Of a stretch of 64,000 nt of DNA, positions 1 to 11,735 are shown in pieces. The notes below the pieces were generated by a model that was given only the letters and a program-made list of their open reading frames with translations, did not search any database and was not told the origin of the DNA. Numbering within the stretch: position 1 is the stretch's first letter; each line of letters opens with the position of its first letter. Origin of the DNA: Cordylochernes scorpioides (Eukaryota; Arthropoda; Arachnida; Pseudoscorpiones; Chernetidae). The translations under genes and the position numbers were made by a program. The DNA is taken from positions 64,871,887 to 64,935,886 of the forward strand of contig CP092871.1 in NCBI GenBank assembly GCA_030710605.1, given 5' to 3'.

Positions 1-26
1 TCATTGGCATAATTAATGCCCATATA

Positions 27-1135
27 CGAGGTGTGTTCAAAAGGTATCGCGACGTTTGAATTTTCACGGGTTACGTATATTCGAATTTCTATCTTTTTGT
101 GGCTTTATGTTGGTACTCATGTCTCTCACTTATGCCGACAAGCTCGGCCATTTTGAATGTTCACTTAATTGTTGACAGCTGCTTTGCTTGCAGGTGTTTT
201 GGATCGTCTTCGATTTTTACCTATTAAAAAAAAAATGGATCAAAGAACCTGTATCAAATTTTGTATGAAAAACGAAAAATTAAGTGCGCGGATGCATTCC
301 GAATGTTAACTGTGGCATACGGAGAAGCTACCTTGGACCGAAGCAACGTTTATCGCTGGTACAAAATGTTCTCAGAAGGCCGAGAAGATGTGAACGACGA
401 AGAGCGTGCCGGACGCCCGAGCACTTCAACAACAGACGAAAAAATTAATGGAGTGGAGAAAATGATATTGGCCAATCGTCGAATCACCGTTAGAGAAGTT
501 GCTAAGGACCTAAACATATCGATTGGCTCGTGCCATTCGATTTTTATCAATGATTTGGGCATGAGACGGGTCGCCGCGAAATTCGTACCAAAATTGCTCA
601 ATTGCGACCAAAAACAGCATCGCATGAACATTGCTAATGATATGTTGGACTCTGTTCGCGACGACCCAATTTTCCTCCAGAGGGTCATAACTGGTGACGA
701 AGCGTGGGTTTATGGTTATGACGTGGAAACCAAAGCTCAATCATCTCAATGGAAGCTGCCGCACGAACCAAGACCGAAAAAAGCGCGCCAAGTTCGGTCG
801 AATGTGAAAGTTTTGCTGACAGTTTTCTTCGATTGCAGGGGCGTGGTGCATCATGAGTTCTTGCCACAGGGTAGAACGGTCAATAAGGAATATTACCTGC
901 AAGTTATGCGCAATTTGCGCGAAGCAATCCGCCAGAAACGCCCGGGTTTGTGAAAGAACAAAAATTGGCTTTTGCACCACGATAACGCCCCTGGTCACAC
1001 ATCGTTGCTTGTGCGCGACCTTTTGGCCAAAAACAACACACTAATGTTGCCGCAGCCACCGTATTCCCCAGATCTGGCCCCCTGTGACTTTTTCTTGTTC
1101 CCTAAACTGAAGAGGCCCATGAAAGGACGACGTTC
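27..1135 (+). mobile_element. mariner (DD34D) element, 3' truncated
   Basis: A TA dinucleotide at 25-26 is followed by a typical mariner terminal inverted repeat starting cgaggtgtgttc at 27. A mariner transposase frame follows. Homology to mariner stops at about 1135, shortly after the third catalytic aspartate region, and no matching right-hand inverted repeat is visible in the next several hundred bases. The element is therefore a 3'-truncated, non-mobile copy. The exact right boundary is an estimate from where the protein similarity ends. Confidence 0.9.
235..1135 (+). pseudogene. Mariner transposase pseudogene (DD34D)
   Basis: Mariner transposase cuts and pastes DNA in the nucleus. The likely start is the ATG at 235, whose first residues (MDQRTCIKFC) fit the family, but the frame shifts by one base in an A-rich run near 275-283. 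The main frame then runs from 261 and carries the helix-turn-helix region (DAFRMLTVAYGEA), the linker and catalytic motifs: first Asp in TGDEAW, second in HHDNAPGHTS, third in PYSPDLAPCDFFLFPKLK. An in-frame TGA at 951-953 separates the first and second aspartates; the frame resumes at once downstream. After GRR (about 1135) the sequence no longer resembles the family. One frameshift, one stop and a lost C-terminus make it inactive. Confidence 0.92.
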
Positions 1136-3210
1136 GTTTCACAGCGCCACACCACAAAACATTTTCACTTTCCAGGCCAAAGACGCCTTCATGCCTGTGA
1201 CACATCTCACCCCAAAGCGTGTCCACGTCGAAATCGCACTTTCACTCACATCTAAACCTGAGATCACCGAACAACATGTTTACTAAGTCTAAACTAACTT
1301 CGAAACACAACAACTACGAACACCGAGTAAACCATATCTTCAATTATAACAGAAAAAATTCCAACCTCAACAAAAGAAAAGAGAGAAGGCCAATTTCAAG
1401 TAAATGACAAAAATAACAAACACCCTGCACGATTGACCCCCAGTAATAGGATCCCCGAATCTATTTCAGTTACATATCCCCCGTCCAACGTCTTCCCTCC
1501 CTCACAAAGCTATCATCTTGACCGCTATCTTCATGATCGCCATTTTTTTTAAACACATGTTTCACAATACCCATTTAGGTTTTCTCACAAATCTCAACAA
1601 CGCCTTAATCATAACACAACATACATTAATCATTTTACATGTTAATCGATATCACCAAATAAAACAACTTGGTTAAGTCTGATCTAGAATTTATAACGCG
1701 AAAAAGAAATCATTCTCTACATACCAGCATTTTGGACCAACGAAAATATCATTTCACTTATTCCCAGCTTCAGAGAGTCAAAAACACCGATGTTTACCAA
1801 AGGGATATGATCTAGTTTCACACCACAGTTTCAAGTTCTCTTCAAAAGAGACAATTTTTGTTCAATTTTCCACTACTCAAAATTTATCCAATCATTTATA
1901 ACCTTTAATTACATTCTTATTTTTGTATAAAATCTTAAATAATTATTTTCATTTTTACCTTTCAATTATATAATCAAATTTTTAATCCAACATTATTTAA
2001 AAAAAATTAATCAAATTTACTTTTAATTTTCATGATATTATTTTAGTATTGCAAAACACTTAATTTAAGACGAATAATCCTTTCAATAATAATGAATATA
2101 TTCATTATTAAAACACTTAATTGTTTCAAAAATCATTTTTATTTTCTCAATTATATATCTTATATATTACATGTTTGATTTTGTCCACTTACACTTTGTT
2201 ACCCACAATCATATTTCTATATTTTTATTCATTATATTTTATATTTGTTTAAATACCTTTATTATATGACAATGTTAACATCAACTATCGGTTATCTACA
2301 ACAATCGTTTACAACAATCATACTCTCTAACCACTTCCCTATACTTTTCATCACTATCTTTTTTAGCCATTGCTTCACATCAACGTAGAAAAACGACAGT
2401 ACTCCTTGACAATTTTTTATTTATTTCGTATTTCAAAAAACTCTTTGAACACAGTTCCCCAGATTTAAAAATCCCAACTTCTGGTCTGAACACGTTTCAA
2501 GAGTTCATTTCAATCATCCGCAGAGCATAATCACCAACGCATGCACAAAGCGTTCACTTTTTTCAACTTTAAACTTTTTTATCAGCTCTAGCGGACCACA
2601 ATCAACCTTTGATTTCGAGTCAAGTCAGACCACCTACTGTCGCTACAACAATTCTACTTATCGCATGGATCTATTTCACTCCTTTCCCAATCATATTAAT
2701 GAACAACTATTTTTTCAACTTTTTAACCCAATAACCCTAAAATTGTGACAAAGCACTGTAACCCTTATATAGGATCGCAAGTGAAACATTGCCTAGGAAG
2801 ACGCTCAAGTCTATATCCTCGCTTTGCACCTGGATCTGATTATTTGGTTGCATGTGTAATACTTACAATTGCATATTCTTTAACCCCTAACCCTTTCCAA
2901 CGCCCGCCAATAATATCTTAGAATTTTTCTTTCTCTTTCCTCTTCCACATAATCATATAATTATGTCTTTAATTTAAACAACGGTTTTATCTAAAAAATT
3001 ACCTTTTTATATAACCAATATTATAACTTTTTAATTGAACAAGCTTTATTATTTTTATTTTCAGATATATCCAAACAAATCATCTTGTTATAGCTCTTTT
3101 TAACCCTCACAGTTTAAATTAATTTTAAAAAAATGCAATTACTTATCTGTGTTAGAGAGGCTTTACCCATTTAAGCCCGGATAAACCCTTTCACTCCCGG
3201 GGCCCATCTA
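1136..3210. other. AT-rich region without a recognisable gene
   Basis: The first 150 bases stay open in the mariner frame but do not look like transposase. From about 1290 onward the sequence is AT-rich with frequent stops in all frames, and I recognise no element ends, RNA gene or coding domain. It may be old intergenic DNA or decayed elements. Confidence 0.6.
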
Positions 3211-3803
3211 TGGTAATTTAAACCAACAACCCCATATTGTATAATACTTATAACAAGATTTTCATGATGTATAATAGAAACACATCTGTAAATAATTATA
3301 CGCATGATTGACATGTGTCATTACATCATCATATGTATTGTACTTTGTACAAACTGAGGATAAATAAAACTCTGTAATCGATTAAGAGTTGAGCTGAAGC
3401 AAGAGATAGAAGTCATAACGTCTAAAATCGAGATAGATTTAGAATTCCCACAACAAGGTCTAAAAATGGAAACTGCCACGGCGCCAGTTTAGAATTTCAC
3501 CAGACGATCCACCCTCTTTACATCTGGTGAAATGCAATGCTCCACTTCTCGGGAAAGATATATATAAGGCCCCCGTCTTAACTTATAAATACAGTCACTT
3601 GACCATCTGCGTGAGCCCTCGTCGGTTGTACCCCAGGTCCACCTCATCCACCATTTAGACCAGTAAAAACTCTTCCATCTCCATCTTTCGCTCCTAGCTC
3701 AACTTTTATCTGTTCACGGAACTTTCTTAGTGCAGCTGTGTCTTTGTTTTTTGTGTATGGACATTCCCAAGCTTCCCACTCTGCCTCGACCACGACTGCC
3801 TGT
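3211..3803 (+). repeat. R1 repeat, copy A (LTR-like, with promoter)
   Basis: This segment begins tggtaattta and matches copy C (47700) almost base for base, copy D (52892), and the split copy B (5005-5151 plus 10880-11371). Copies B and D end in ggttacca, so a full unit runs TGGTAA to TTACCA, with TG...CA ends as in an LTR, about 690 bases long. Inside are a TATA box and a conserved 5'-UTR-like stretch (gcgtgagccctcgtcggttg). Copy A departs from the family at about 3803 and runs into a GC-rich ORF. No internal region flanked by two full units was seen, so calling it an LTR is inference. Confidence 0.75.
3559..3569 (+). promoter_or_regulatory. TATA box of R1 copy A
   Basis: TATATATAAGG is kept in the other R1 copies (tatataagg near 10990 and 48045, tatataaaac near 53236). 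The conserved sequence about 30 bases downstream (acagtcacttgaccatc) would hold the start site. This makes R1 a mobile pol II promoter; expression itself is inference. Confidence 0.6.
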
Positions 3804-4913
3804 ACAGGTGTTCCAGGTGCTAACGGACAAGGGCACCGTAGGGACAACGGCCCCCTGCTTGCAGGGCGTACTACCAACACCAGATTGGCTCCACCGGCCT
3901 CCCCTGCTTGCACCCCACCATCGACCACCCCTGCACCGCCTCGGCGGTCATCGGCCCAGCCTCCTGCACCGGCGCCCTCCAATCCAGCCATGGAGATTCC
4001 CGGCGCTTCTCCTGCGGCCCGAGCTGTGACTCCATCTGCAGCACCTCGGCCATCTCCACCAGCGGCCCCGGCCTTACCTATGGAGGAGGCGCCTCCTGCC
4101 CCTCCACCTGTGACACCTGCTTCGTCCTTGCGGGCACCTGGGGGTTCCGTGAGCCCTCAATCAACGAAGTCGAAACCCCCCGCACAGGACATCGGAATGA
4201 CCGCCATCGAAGAGTCCTCCGCTTCCTCTACATCATCAAGTAGGAAATCTACGAGAGATGACCTCGTGGCCTTCATCCGAAGAAGCCCCGCCGTGTCCTT
4301 TGCTGGGACGGACGCTCTTGGTCTTGAGCGGGAGGAGGTCTTAGACCTCCTCTCCTCGAAGACCAAGGCCCAAAGGCGTGGACCTCTCCTGACACCTCCT
4401 CAGAGCGACGCTCTCGCCGGCCTGATCAAACAACTCTTGGATCTGAGGCCCGGATGAGGCATTAATATCTATAAGGTCCTAGGACAGGTTAGGGCTGAGC
4501 TGAGGACCACACCAGTCGCAGTGATTCCAACACCCCCACTGCCTGCGCCTCAGCCTGCTGTGCCGAAGCCGCTCACTCCTGACAGGGATGAATTGACACC
4601 GGCAACAGTGACACCTCCACCGCCTGCCCGTATCGACAACCATCTGTTTAAGAAGTGTAAGGTTATACTGAACAACGCTTACAAAGATTTGACTGCCAAC
4701 TCAGGGCCCGGGTTCAAAATAGCGACTTTAGATGACACCGTGAGTGCGGTCTTTAACCGCCAGACCAGGGAGAGTCTTCTCGTGAAATTCTCGCCTGAAG
4801 AAAATATACTTCTTACTGGAATTCTCGACGCAGCCATCGAGTGCGCTCGGGACTGCGATAGTCCCGCTCTTCGAGGAGGTTTGTCCGAGCTAAGGGCGGC
4901 ATTGCCCTCCTGA
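3738..4913 (+). pseudogene. GC-rich, proline-rich ORF of unknown function, one in-frame stop
   Basis: The frame is open from the R1 leader to 4913 except for a single TGA at 4455-4457; 3738-4457 and 4521-4913 are in the same frame. The first codon listed is a GTG, no ATG lies early in this frame, and the true start or an upstream splice is unknown. The first half is rich in Pro, Ala and Ser, as in a disordered linker. The last 130 residues look folded and mixed in charge (HLFKKCKVILNNAYKDL; FSPEENILLTGILDAA). I recognise no domain. GC content is far above the flanks, and an AATAAA follows at 4986. It could be a retroelement gag/ORF1 driven by the R1 promoter, or a captured host exon. The stop suggests decay, unless read through or spliced. 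Confidence 0.55.
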
Positions 4914-4985
4914 TGTAAATTGTAGATTGTAAAATTAAGTTATTTCCCCTCTTACTCCTCGTGAGTGTAAAATTGACCAATAGTC

Positions 4986-4991
4986 AATAAA
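4986..4991 (+). terminator. Polyadenylation signal AATAAA after the GC-rich ORF
   Basis: AATAAA lies about 70 bases after the TGA that ends the ORF and is followed by a T-rich stretch. R1 copy B begins about 15 bases further on. It fits the 3' end of a short transcription unit started by the R1 promoter at 3559. Confidence 0.5.
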
Positions 4992-5004
4992 GTTATTTTT
5001 CATT

Positions 5005-5151
5005 GTCATTACATCATCATATGTAATGTACTTTGTACAAACTGAAGATAAATAAATAAAACTCTGTAATAGATTAAGGGTTGAGCTGAAGCAAAAGATA
5101 GAAGTCAAAAACGTCTAAAATCGAGATAGATGGAAGTCCCACAACAACATC
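5005..5151 (+). repeat. R1 repeat, copy B, left part
   Basis: The sequence from gtcattacatcatc matches copy A from about 3319 on, so this copy lacks the first hundred or so bases of the unit. It is cut at acatc (5147-5151) by the BEL element and resumes at 10880. Confidence 0.85.
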
Positions 5152-5401
5152 TGTTAGGTTTTTTTATTATTCTTATTATTATTGTATTTTATTAATTAAT
5201 TATAATTCATATTTATAGAATTTTATTGTTTCTTATCATCATTTTTTTTTGTTTTTTTTTCTTCTTCTGTTTTCTTTTGTGTGTTATAAATGCAACTAAA
5301 TCGTAATGTATTTATCTTTTGTTGTTTGAAATAAATCGAATTGAATCGAATTGAGTCAGCTCGTTCTTTCTAGAAGAAACTTCAAAGAAAACGTGCTAAC
5401 A
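5152..5401 (+). repeat. BEL 5' LTR
   Basis: It begins tgttaggt and ends gtgctaaca, 250 bases. It holds T-rich and ATT-rich tracts and an AATAAA (tgaaataaatcg) about 70 bases before the end. It matches 10627-10879. Confidence 0.92.
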
Positions 5402-5503
5402 TTTTTTGGTGCCGAAACCCGGGAAAGAAGTAGAAGAAATAGAAAGTTCTTAGAAGCCATATAAATAAAGAAAGGTACGGTTTTGAATACTAATCTTTAA
5501 AAT

Positions 5504-8500
5504 ATGGAAACAAAAATCTTAATTTTTGAATCTCTGATTAAAAGTTTAGTATTGATAAAAGCAGATGTAGAATATAATTTAGAAGGCAATGATAATTACG
5601 CACTCATGCAAAATAAAGAAGACTTGTTAAATTTATAAGCTAGCTTTGATAATCAATATGTGAAATTAGTAAAATATGAAGGCATTAATGCTGAAGAAAA
5701 ATTTAAGGTATGCTTTAAGGCAAAGTCTAAAATAAATTCTTTTTCGATAAAAATAAATAGATCGCTGGAAAATTTAAATAAAAATACATTTTCTGGTGAA
5801 ACGCATTTGGAACTTCCCAAATTTCAATTGCCCACCTTTAGTGGTGATATTTCAGATTGGCTTAGTTTTAAGAAAAATTTTATTAGATCTATTGATCAAA
5901 ATTCAACATTGGGAAATTTTCATAAACTTCAATATTTAAATTCTGCACTAAAAGGAAATGCCGCTAGACTTATTAGGGCGTTCAATATTTCTGATGAAAA
6001 TTATCCTATAGCCTGGCAAACCTTGGTCAATAGATTCGACAAAAAAAAGTGAATTGGCTTTTAAATAAAAATTCAAAATTTGTATGATCTAAAAAATGTA
6101 AAACAATAATCGACTAAAGATTTACTTGATCTCCTGGACACTTGTAACGAAAGCATTCAGAATCTCTCTATCCTCGGATTGGAACGTAAAAATTTATCGG
6201 ATATGATTTTTATTCATATAATTCAATCAAAACTTAATTGTTCAATAAGAAAGGAATGGGAGATGAGTTTGCTTGAGAAAGAATATCCATCGTATGAAAA
6301 GATGATTTATTTCCTGGAAAGATTTGCTGGAAGTCTGGGGAGTTTTCAGAATAAAGAAAATTCAAAACAATTCCACAAAATGAATAAATCCACTCATTCT
6401 CATTCAGCAACATTTGCCTCTGACTCTTGTATAGATAGCAGAGTCAAGTCATGCGTCTTATGTAAAGGTGAAAATATTTTGTTAAAATGTTCTAAGTTTA
6501 ATGGTATGATGTTACCTGAAAGATGGACATTTGTAAAAGATAATCGTCTATGTTACAACTGTCTAAGATCTAACCATAGAGTATCGTCATGCGTCTTTAC
6601 GCAAAATTGCAAATCATGTAATAAGAGACATCATACTCATTTGCATCAGTTCAAACCGAAAATGTTAAGTCCTGTTGCGGACATATCTCCATTGACCCAT
6701 GCCAGTGTCTCATGTTTTGCAGACAACAAAAGTCATGGTCGGATATTACTCTCTACGGCTTTAATAAAGGTCAAATCGGAAAACGGGGTTCTTCAAACAT
6801 GTAGAGCCCTCATAGATACAGGCCCTCAAAGGTGTCTTATAACAAATAGTTGTCGAAATAAATTAAATCTTTCTCTTGTTGAATGTTAAACTACAGTTTT
6901 TGGTTTGGGAAACAAACTTGTATAACAATCAATGGGTAAGTTCTCTCTCCAATTTAGCCCAGATTTCTCAAACCTAATATTCAACGCCAATCCTATAGTC
7001 ATTGATAAGATCACATCAGAATTACCCAATTTCTTTATAGAAAAGGATAATTGGCCTAATTTGAAAAATCTTCTTTTGGCTGACCCCAATTTTGACAAAT
7101 CTAGCCAGATTGATTTAGTGATAGGAGCAGAGCTTGCTCCATGCTTATTTAACGGGAAGGTTAGATTCCAAAATTTATCTGGACCCACTGCGTGCGGATC
7201 TAAATTGAGATGGTTACTTACAGGTAAAATATTACTGTCAGGTGAAAATTCCAATCAAGATATAACTATGTTCGCGTCGGAGGAACAAGATGATTTTCTA
7301 ACAAAAATTCTGGGAGCTGGAGTCAGTACCTTCTGCCAAATCTTTAACCAGAGAAGAAATTTCATGTGAAGAAATATATATTAATAACCTCATAATTCTG
7401 GAAGATGGAAGGTACTCTGTTGGGCTGCCATTTAGAACATTGCAAACTCTTGGCGAATCTAGGATCAATGCTCTGAAACGATTCCTATCACTTGAAAGAA
7501 AATTACAAAAATCTCCAAGCATCCTAAAACAATATTGTGATTTTATGGACGAATATCTTTTAATCAATCATATGGAGCTTATTCCCAGTGATGACTGGAT
7601 ACACCTTCAGGACAATGTTATTATATACCTCATCATTGTGTTTTTAAGGAGCAAAGCACTACCACTAAATTGAGAGTTGTTTTTGATGCATCTTGCAAAA
7701 CTAGCAATGGCAAATCTCTAAATGACTTTCTTCACGTAGGACCAAAACTACAACAGGATATCTTCAACATTCTGATAAGATTTCGAACACGCCCAATAGC
7801 TTTTTCAGGAGATATAGAGAAAATGTATCGCCAAGTAAAAATCGATTCTAGGGATTGTGATTTCCAGAGAATACTATGGAGAAAAAACCCATCAGAACCT
7901 TTATTGGATTATAGACTGCTGACTGTGACATATGGATTGTCTTGTGCGCCATGCGTACCCTACATCAACTTGCAAGGGACAAGGTGTCAACTTTCCCAGT
8001 GACCTCAAAAATAGTACAAACCGATTTTTATGTTGATGACTTGCTTTCTGGTGCAGACACAATTGAAGAAGCTACATGTCATATTCGTGAAGTCAATAAT
8101 CTTCTTTCTTCAGCCGGATTTTCTCTTAGGAAATGGAGATCAAACGTCCCGGAGGTCCTTTATGGATTTTCAGAATAGGTTGAAGATAGGCATAATCTAC
8201 GGGATTTTGAGAGTGATCCATGTGTCAAAATACTTGGTATTTGTTGGAATCCTTCCTTGGACATTTTTCAGATTCTTGTTAATGACATTCCAGAACAAAC
8301 AATTTCTAAAAGACATGTGTTGTCCCACATCTCCAGAATCTTTGATCCTATAGGCTGGCTGTCCCCGGTTATTATTCGTCTTAAAATTTTGCTTCAATCA
8401 CTTTGGAAACAGAAGTTGAATTGAAATGATCCCTTGCCTGATACTTTGTGCTCTCAATGGAAGAAAATCGAAAAGGAATTATCCATATTAAATAAAATTC

Positions 8501-10604
8501 AAATTCCTAGATACTTCTCGTGCAGGGGAGCTTTACTTTCTGTTGAACTTCATGGTTTTTGTGATTCTTCAGAAGTTGCATATGCGGCAGTATTTTATAT
8601 AAGATCTCATTTCAAATCGGGCCAAGTGAAAGTTTCTCTGATTGCTTCCAAGACGAGGGTAGGTCCTCTGAAAATGATTCCCATACCAAGGCTGGAGCTG
8701 TGGGCTGCTCTTCTTCTCGCAACTTTATATGATACTATTCGCAATTCTTTATACTTACAAATTGATAGAGTATTTTTATGGACTGATTCCAAAATTGTTC
8801 TCAGCTGGATTAAATCTGAATCTAGACATTGGAAACCATATGTCGGAAATGGGATTGCTGAAGTTCAAAGATTGACTTTACATTCTTCCTGGCATTATGT
8901 CATTTCGAAAGATAATCCTGCAGACTGCGCTTCCAGAGGTATAACTCCTTCAGAGCTGGTGGATCACTCTCTTTGATGGCGAGGACCAACTTGGCACTCG
9001 GAAGTAAACTTTGAAGATCCAATTCAAACTCAATATGATTTTCCGAAAGAAATTTCAGGTGAAAGACGAAAAACTTTCTCTGTTTTTCATTCCACTAATC
9101 TTCTTTTCCCAGACTTCATTTTCAAATACTCAAATATCAACGAACCTGTTAGAATTACAGCATGTATTTATAGATTTGTATTCAATGTCCAATGTTCTTT
9201 CAGTGAAATAAAGAAAGAAAGGACATCTAACTTCAAGCCAATTAACAAGTTCAATTCACAATATCATTCGTTTCATTCAAAGTTCTGAATTTCAATCAGA
9301 AATTACCTGTTGCAAACAAAAGAAATCTTTACCAACTAACTAAAGGCTTTTATCTTTGAATCCTTTCATTGATGAATCAGGACTATTACGGGTTGGAGGA
9401 AGATAACGTCATTTAAATCTGCAATTCGATGAAAAGCATCCAATAATATTGCCAAGAGATCATTTTATCACGGAATTAATAGTGCGACAGTGTCATCTGG
9501 ATCATTTACATTCTGGTCTTCAACTGACCATGTCAGCACTACGATTACGATATTGGTTTCTTGCAGGCAGAAGTTTGGTGAAGAAAATAATCCACCAATG
9601 CATGGTGTGTTCCGGGGTTAGACGCCAAGTTACCAAGCAAATCATGGGAGATCTGCCTATGCACCGAATTGTGAAATCAAATCCGTTCACTAAAACAGGA
9701 ATCGACTTTGCAGGACCGTTTTTGATGAAACCAAACATCAAAAAATCCAAAGTAAAATTAAAATCATATGTTGCTTTATTTGTATTTTTCTGGACAAAAG
9801 CAATTCATATAGAAATTTTATCAGACCTATCTTCAGCGGCTTTCCTCGCAGCTCTCAAGCGGTTTATTTCTCGTCGAGGAAAACCTTCTGAAATATTTAG
9901 TGATAACGGGACCAACTTTAGGGGAGCTAACAACATTCTCCGAGGGCAGTTTGATATATCGAAAGCTTCAACAATTCAAAAATTCATATCTAATGAACGA
10001 ATCACTGGCATTTTATACCTCCTTCCGCCCCAAATTTCGGAGGTATCTGGGAGACTGAAATAGAATATTTCAAATTTCATCTTCTCTCAGATGCTTAAAG
10101 TCTCAGATACTCACATTTGAAGAGCTGAGTACTCTGACAACTCGAAGAGAAGCTTGTTTGAATTCGCGACCTATTTGTCCTCTAAGTTCAAATTCAGACG
10201 ATTTTAATCCTCTTACACCAGGACACTTCTTAATCGAGATACCCTTAACTGCTCCTCCAGAATATAATGATGATGATGATGCTCCGATAAACTACCTCGA
10301 TCGCTGGAGCCTAAATCAGAAAATTAAAAATGTATTTTGGAAACGTTGGAATCGAGAATACCTCAACAATTTGCAACAACGCCTAAAATGGCAAAAATCC
10401 TCACCCAACATTAAGGAATGTGACCTCATCTTTCTCAAGGATGCCATATCACCACCAGCAATGTATTGGAGCCTTGGTCGCATCACCAAAGTCTTTCCGG
10501 GAGCGGACGGAAAAGTTCGAGTCGTCGAGGTGAAGACCAAGCACCAAGAACGCCTTACTAGAACTGTCTCTAAAATAGTACCATTACCTTTTGCTGAGAA
10601 CTAA
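5504..10604 (+). pseudogene. BEL gag-pol polyprotein pseudogene
   Basis: The likely start is the ATG at 5504; an in-frame TAA at 5636-5638 and later breaks split the frame into pieces. In order: gag (5660-6052, 6179-6889) with cysteine/histidine knuckles at about 6450-6650 (LCYNCLRSNHRVSSC); aspartic protease near 6815, where the motif reads DTGPQ; RT at about 7370-8180 with FYVDD at 8026-8040; RNase H region at 8434-8976 (HGFCDSSEVAYAAVFY); integrase zinc region near 9480-9610 and core at 9690-9960 (GIDFAGPF, FSDNGTNF); and the C-terminal BEL domain at 10158-10604 (PGHFLI...YLDRW). Frameshifts and stops lie between most pieces. This family makes virus-like particles in the cytoplasm and integrates cDNA in the nucleus; this copy cannot. 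Confidence 0.92.
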
Positions 10605-10626
10605 GTTAGTCCACCGGGGTGGAGTA

Positions 10627-10879
10627 TGTTAGGTTAATTATTATTATTATTATTATTATTGTATTTTATTAATTAATTATAATTCATATTCATAGAATTT
10701 TATTGTTTCTTATCATCATTTTTTTTTGTTGTTTTTTTTTTCTTCTCTGTTTTATTTTGTGTTATAAATACAACTAAATCGCATTAAATCGTAATGTAAT
10801 TCTCTTTTGTTGTTTGAAATAAATCGAATTGAGTCAGCTCGTTCTTTCTAGAAGAAACTTCAAAGAAAACGTGCTAAAA
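10627..10879 (+). repeat. BEL 3' LTR
   Basis: It starts tgttaggtt after a purine tract and ends gtgctaaaa, 253 bases. Compared with the 5' LTR it shows differences in the ATT and T runs and a duplicated aaatcg segment. The acatc duplication follows at once. Confidence 0.92.
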
Positions 10880-11371
10880 ACATCTAAAGATAGATAAGAA
10901 ACTGTCAGGGCGGCGCCAGTGTACAATTTCGCGCCAGCCGATCCACGCTCTTGTTGCATCTGCTGAAATGCAATACTTCTTCTCTCGGCAAAGATATATA
11001 AGGCCTCCACCCTAGCCAAAAATATAGTCACTTCACCATCAGCGGAAGCCCTCGTCGGTTGTCACCAAGGTCCTCCTCATCCACCATGTAGACCAGTAAG
11101 AACTCTTCTATCTCCATCTTTCGCTCCTAGCTCAACTTTTATATGTTCACGGAACTTTCCTAGTGCAACTGTGTCTTCGTTTTTGTGTGGACATTCCCAA
11201 GCTTTCCACTCTGCCTCGACCACGACTGCCTGTACACTGTGAGAACTGTTAAAGGTCTCCCAAGGTGCAGAGAGGTACTGGAAAATTCTCCACGCCTTGA
11301 CTGTCCCTCTCGGTTACTACAGGTCTGCCCCTTTCGGTTACCATACCACAGCGAGAGACCCTAGGTTACCA
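10880..11371 (+). repeat. R1 repeat, copy B, right part
   Basis: It resumes R1 just after the BEL element and matches copy A from about 3452. It carries the TATA box near 10992, the conserved leader, and the tail missing in copy A (gtgagaactgtt, ctctccacg-like, ctctcggttactacaggt). It ends ggttacca at 11371. A run of AT repeats follows at 11373-11386. Confidence 0.85.
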
Positions 11372-11386
11372 CATATATATATATAA

Positions 11387-11735
11387 AAAGATCGTTTAAC
11401 TCCGTCTTTGCTGGTCCCAAGCCCAGATGAAAAAGGAGGAAGAAGAACAGTAACAAAAACGCTAAAAAACCAGGGCTCAGCTGACCCGGCTGATAGTACC
11501 CTGTAAGGGCTCCTGATCCAGGGATAGAGGATGAGCAGCGTCTGTACTCCATGTTAGGAGCGGCTGCACATGGTGCCTGTACTACTTGTCAGAGGCGGCC
11601 ATTTCATATTGGAGCTAAGTCGGTCTGCCACTGATTAATGCTCCCAGTCTTAATGACAAAGGCATTCTACCTCACCCAGTCATGATGGAGCTCTACAGGC
11701 TTGATACCCTGATATGATTAGTTGGAGACAAAAAG
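11387..11735. other. Unassigned moderately GC-rich fragment
   Basis: This stretch is richer in GC than its surroundings, with phrases such as gtaagggctcctgatccagg and gtcagaggcggccatttc, but no coding frame I recognise. It could be the end of an unrelated LINE or another repeat. A 63-residue minus-strand ORF (11361-11552) has no recognisable features. Confidence 0.3.

Larger units (their letters stand above)
5152..10879 (+). mobile_element. BEL/Pao LTR retrotransposon, decayed
   Basis: Direct repeats at 5152-5401 and 10627-10879 flank a gag-pol region with BEL-type domains. The five-base target duplication acatc (5147-5151 and 10880-10884) marks insertion into R1 copy B, and the host repeat reads continuously when the element is left out. 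A primer-binding site follows the 5' LTR (tggtgccgaaacccggg from about 5406). A purine tract (ggggtggagta) precedes the 3' LTR. The LTRs differ by several substitutions and small indels, and the coding region has many frameshifts and stops, so this is an older, inactive copy. Confidence 0.93.
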
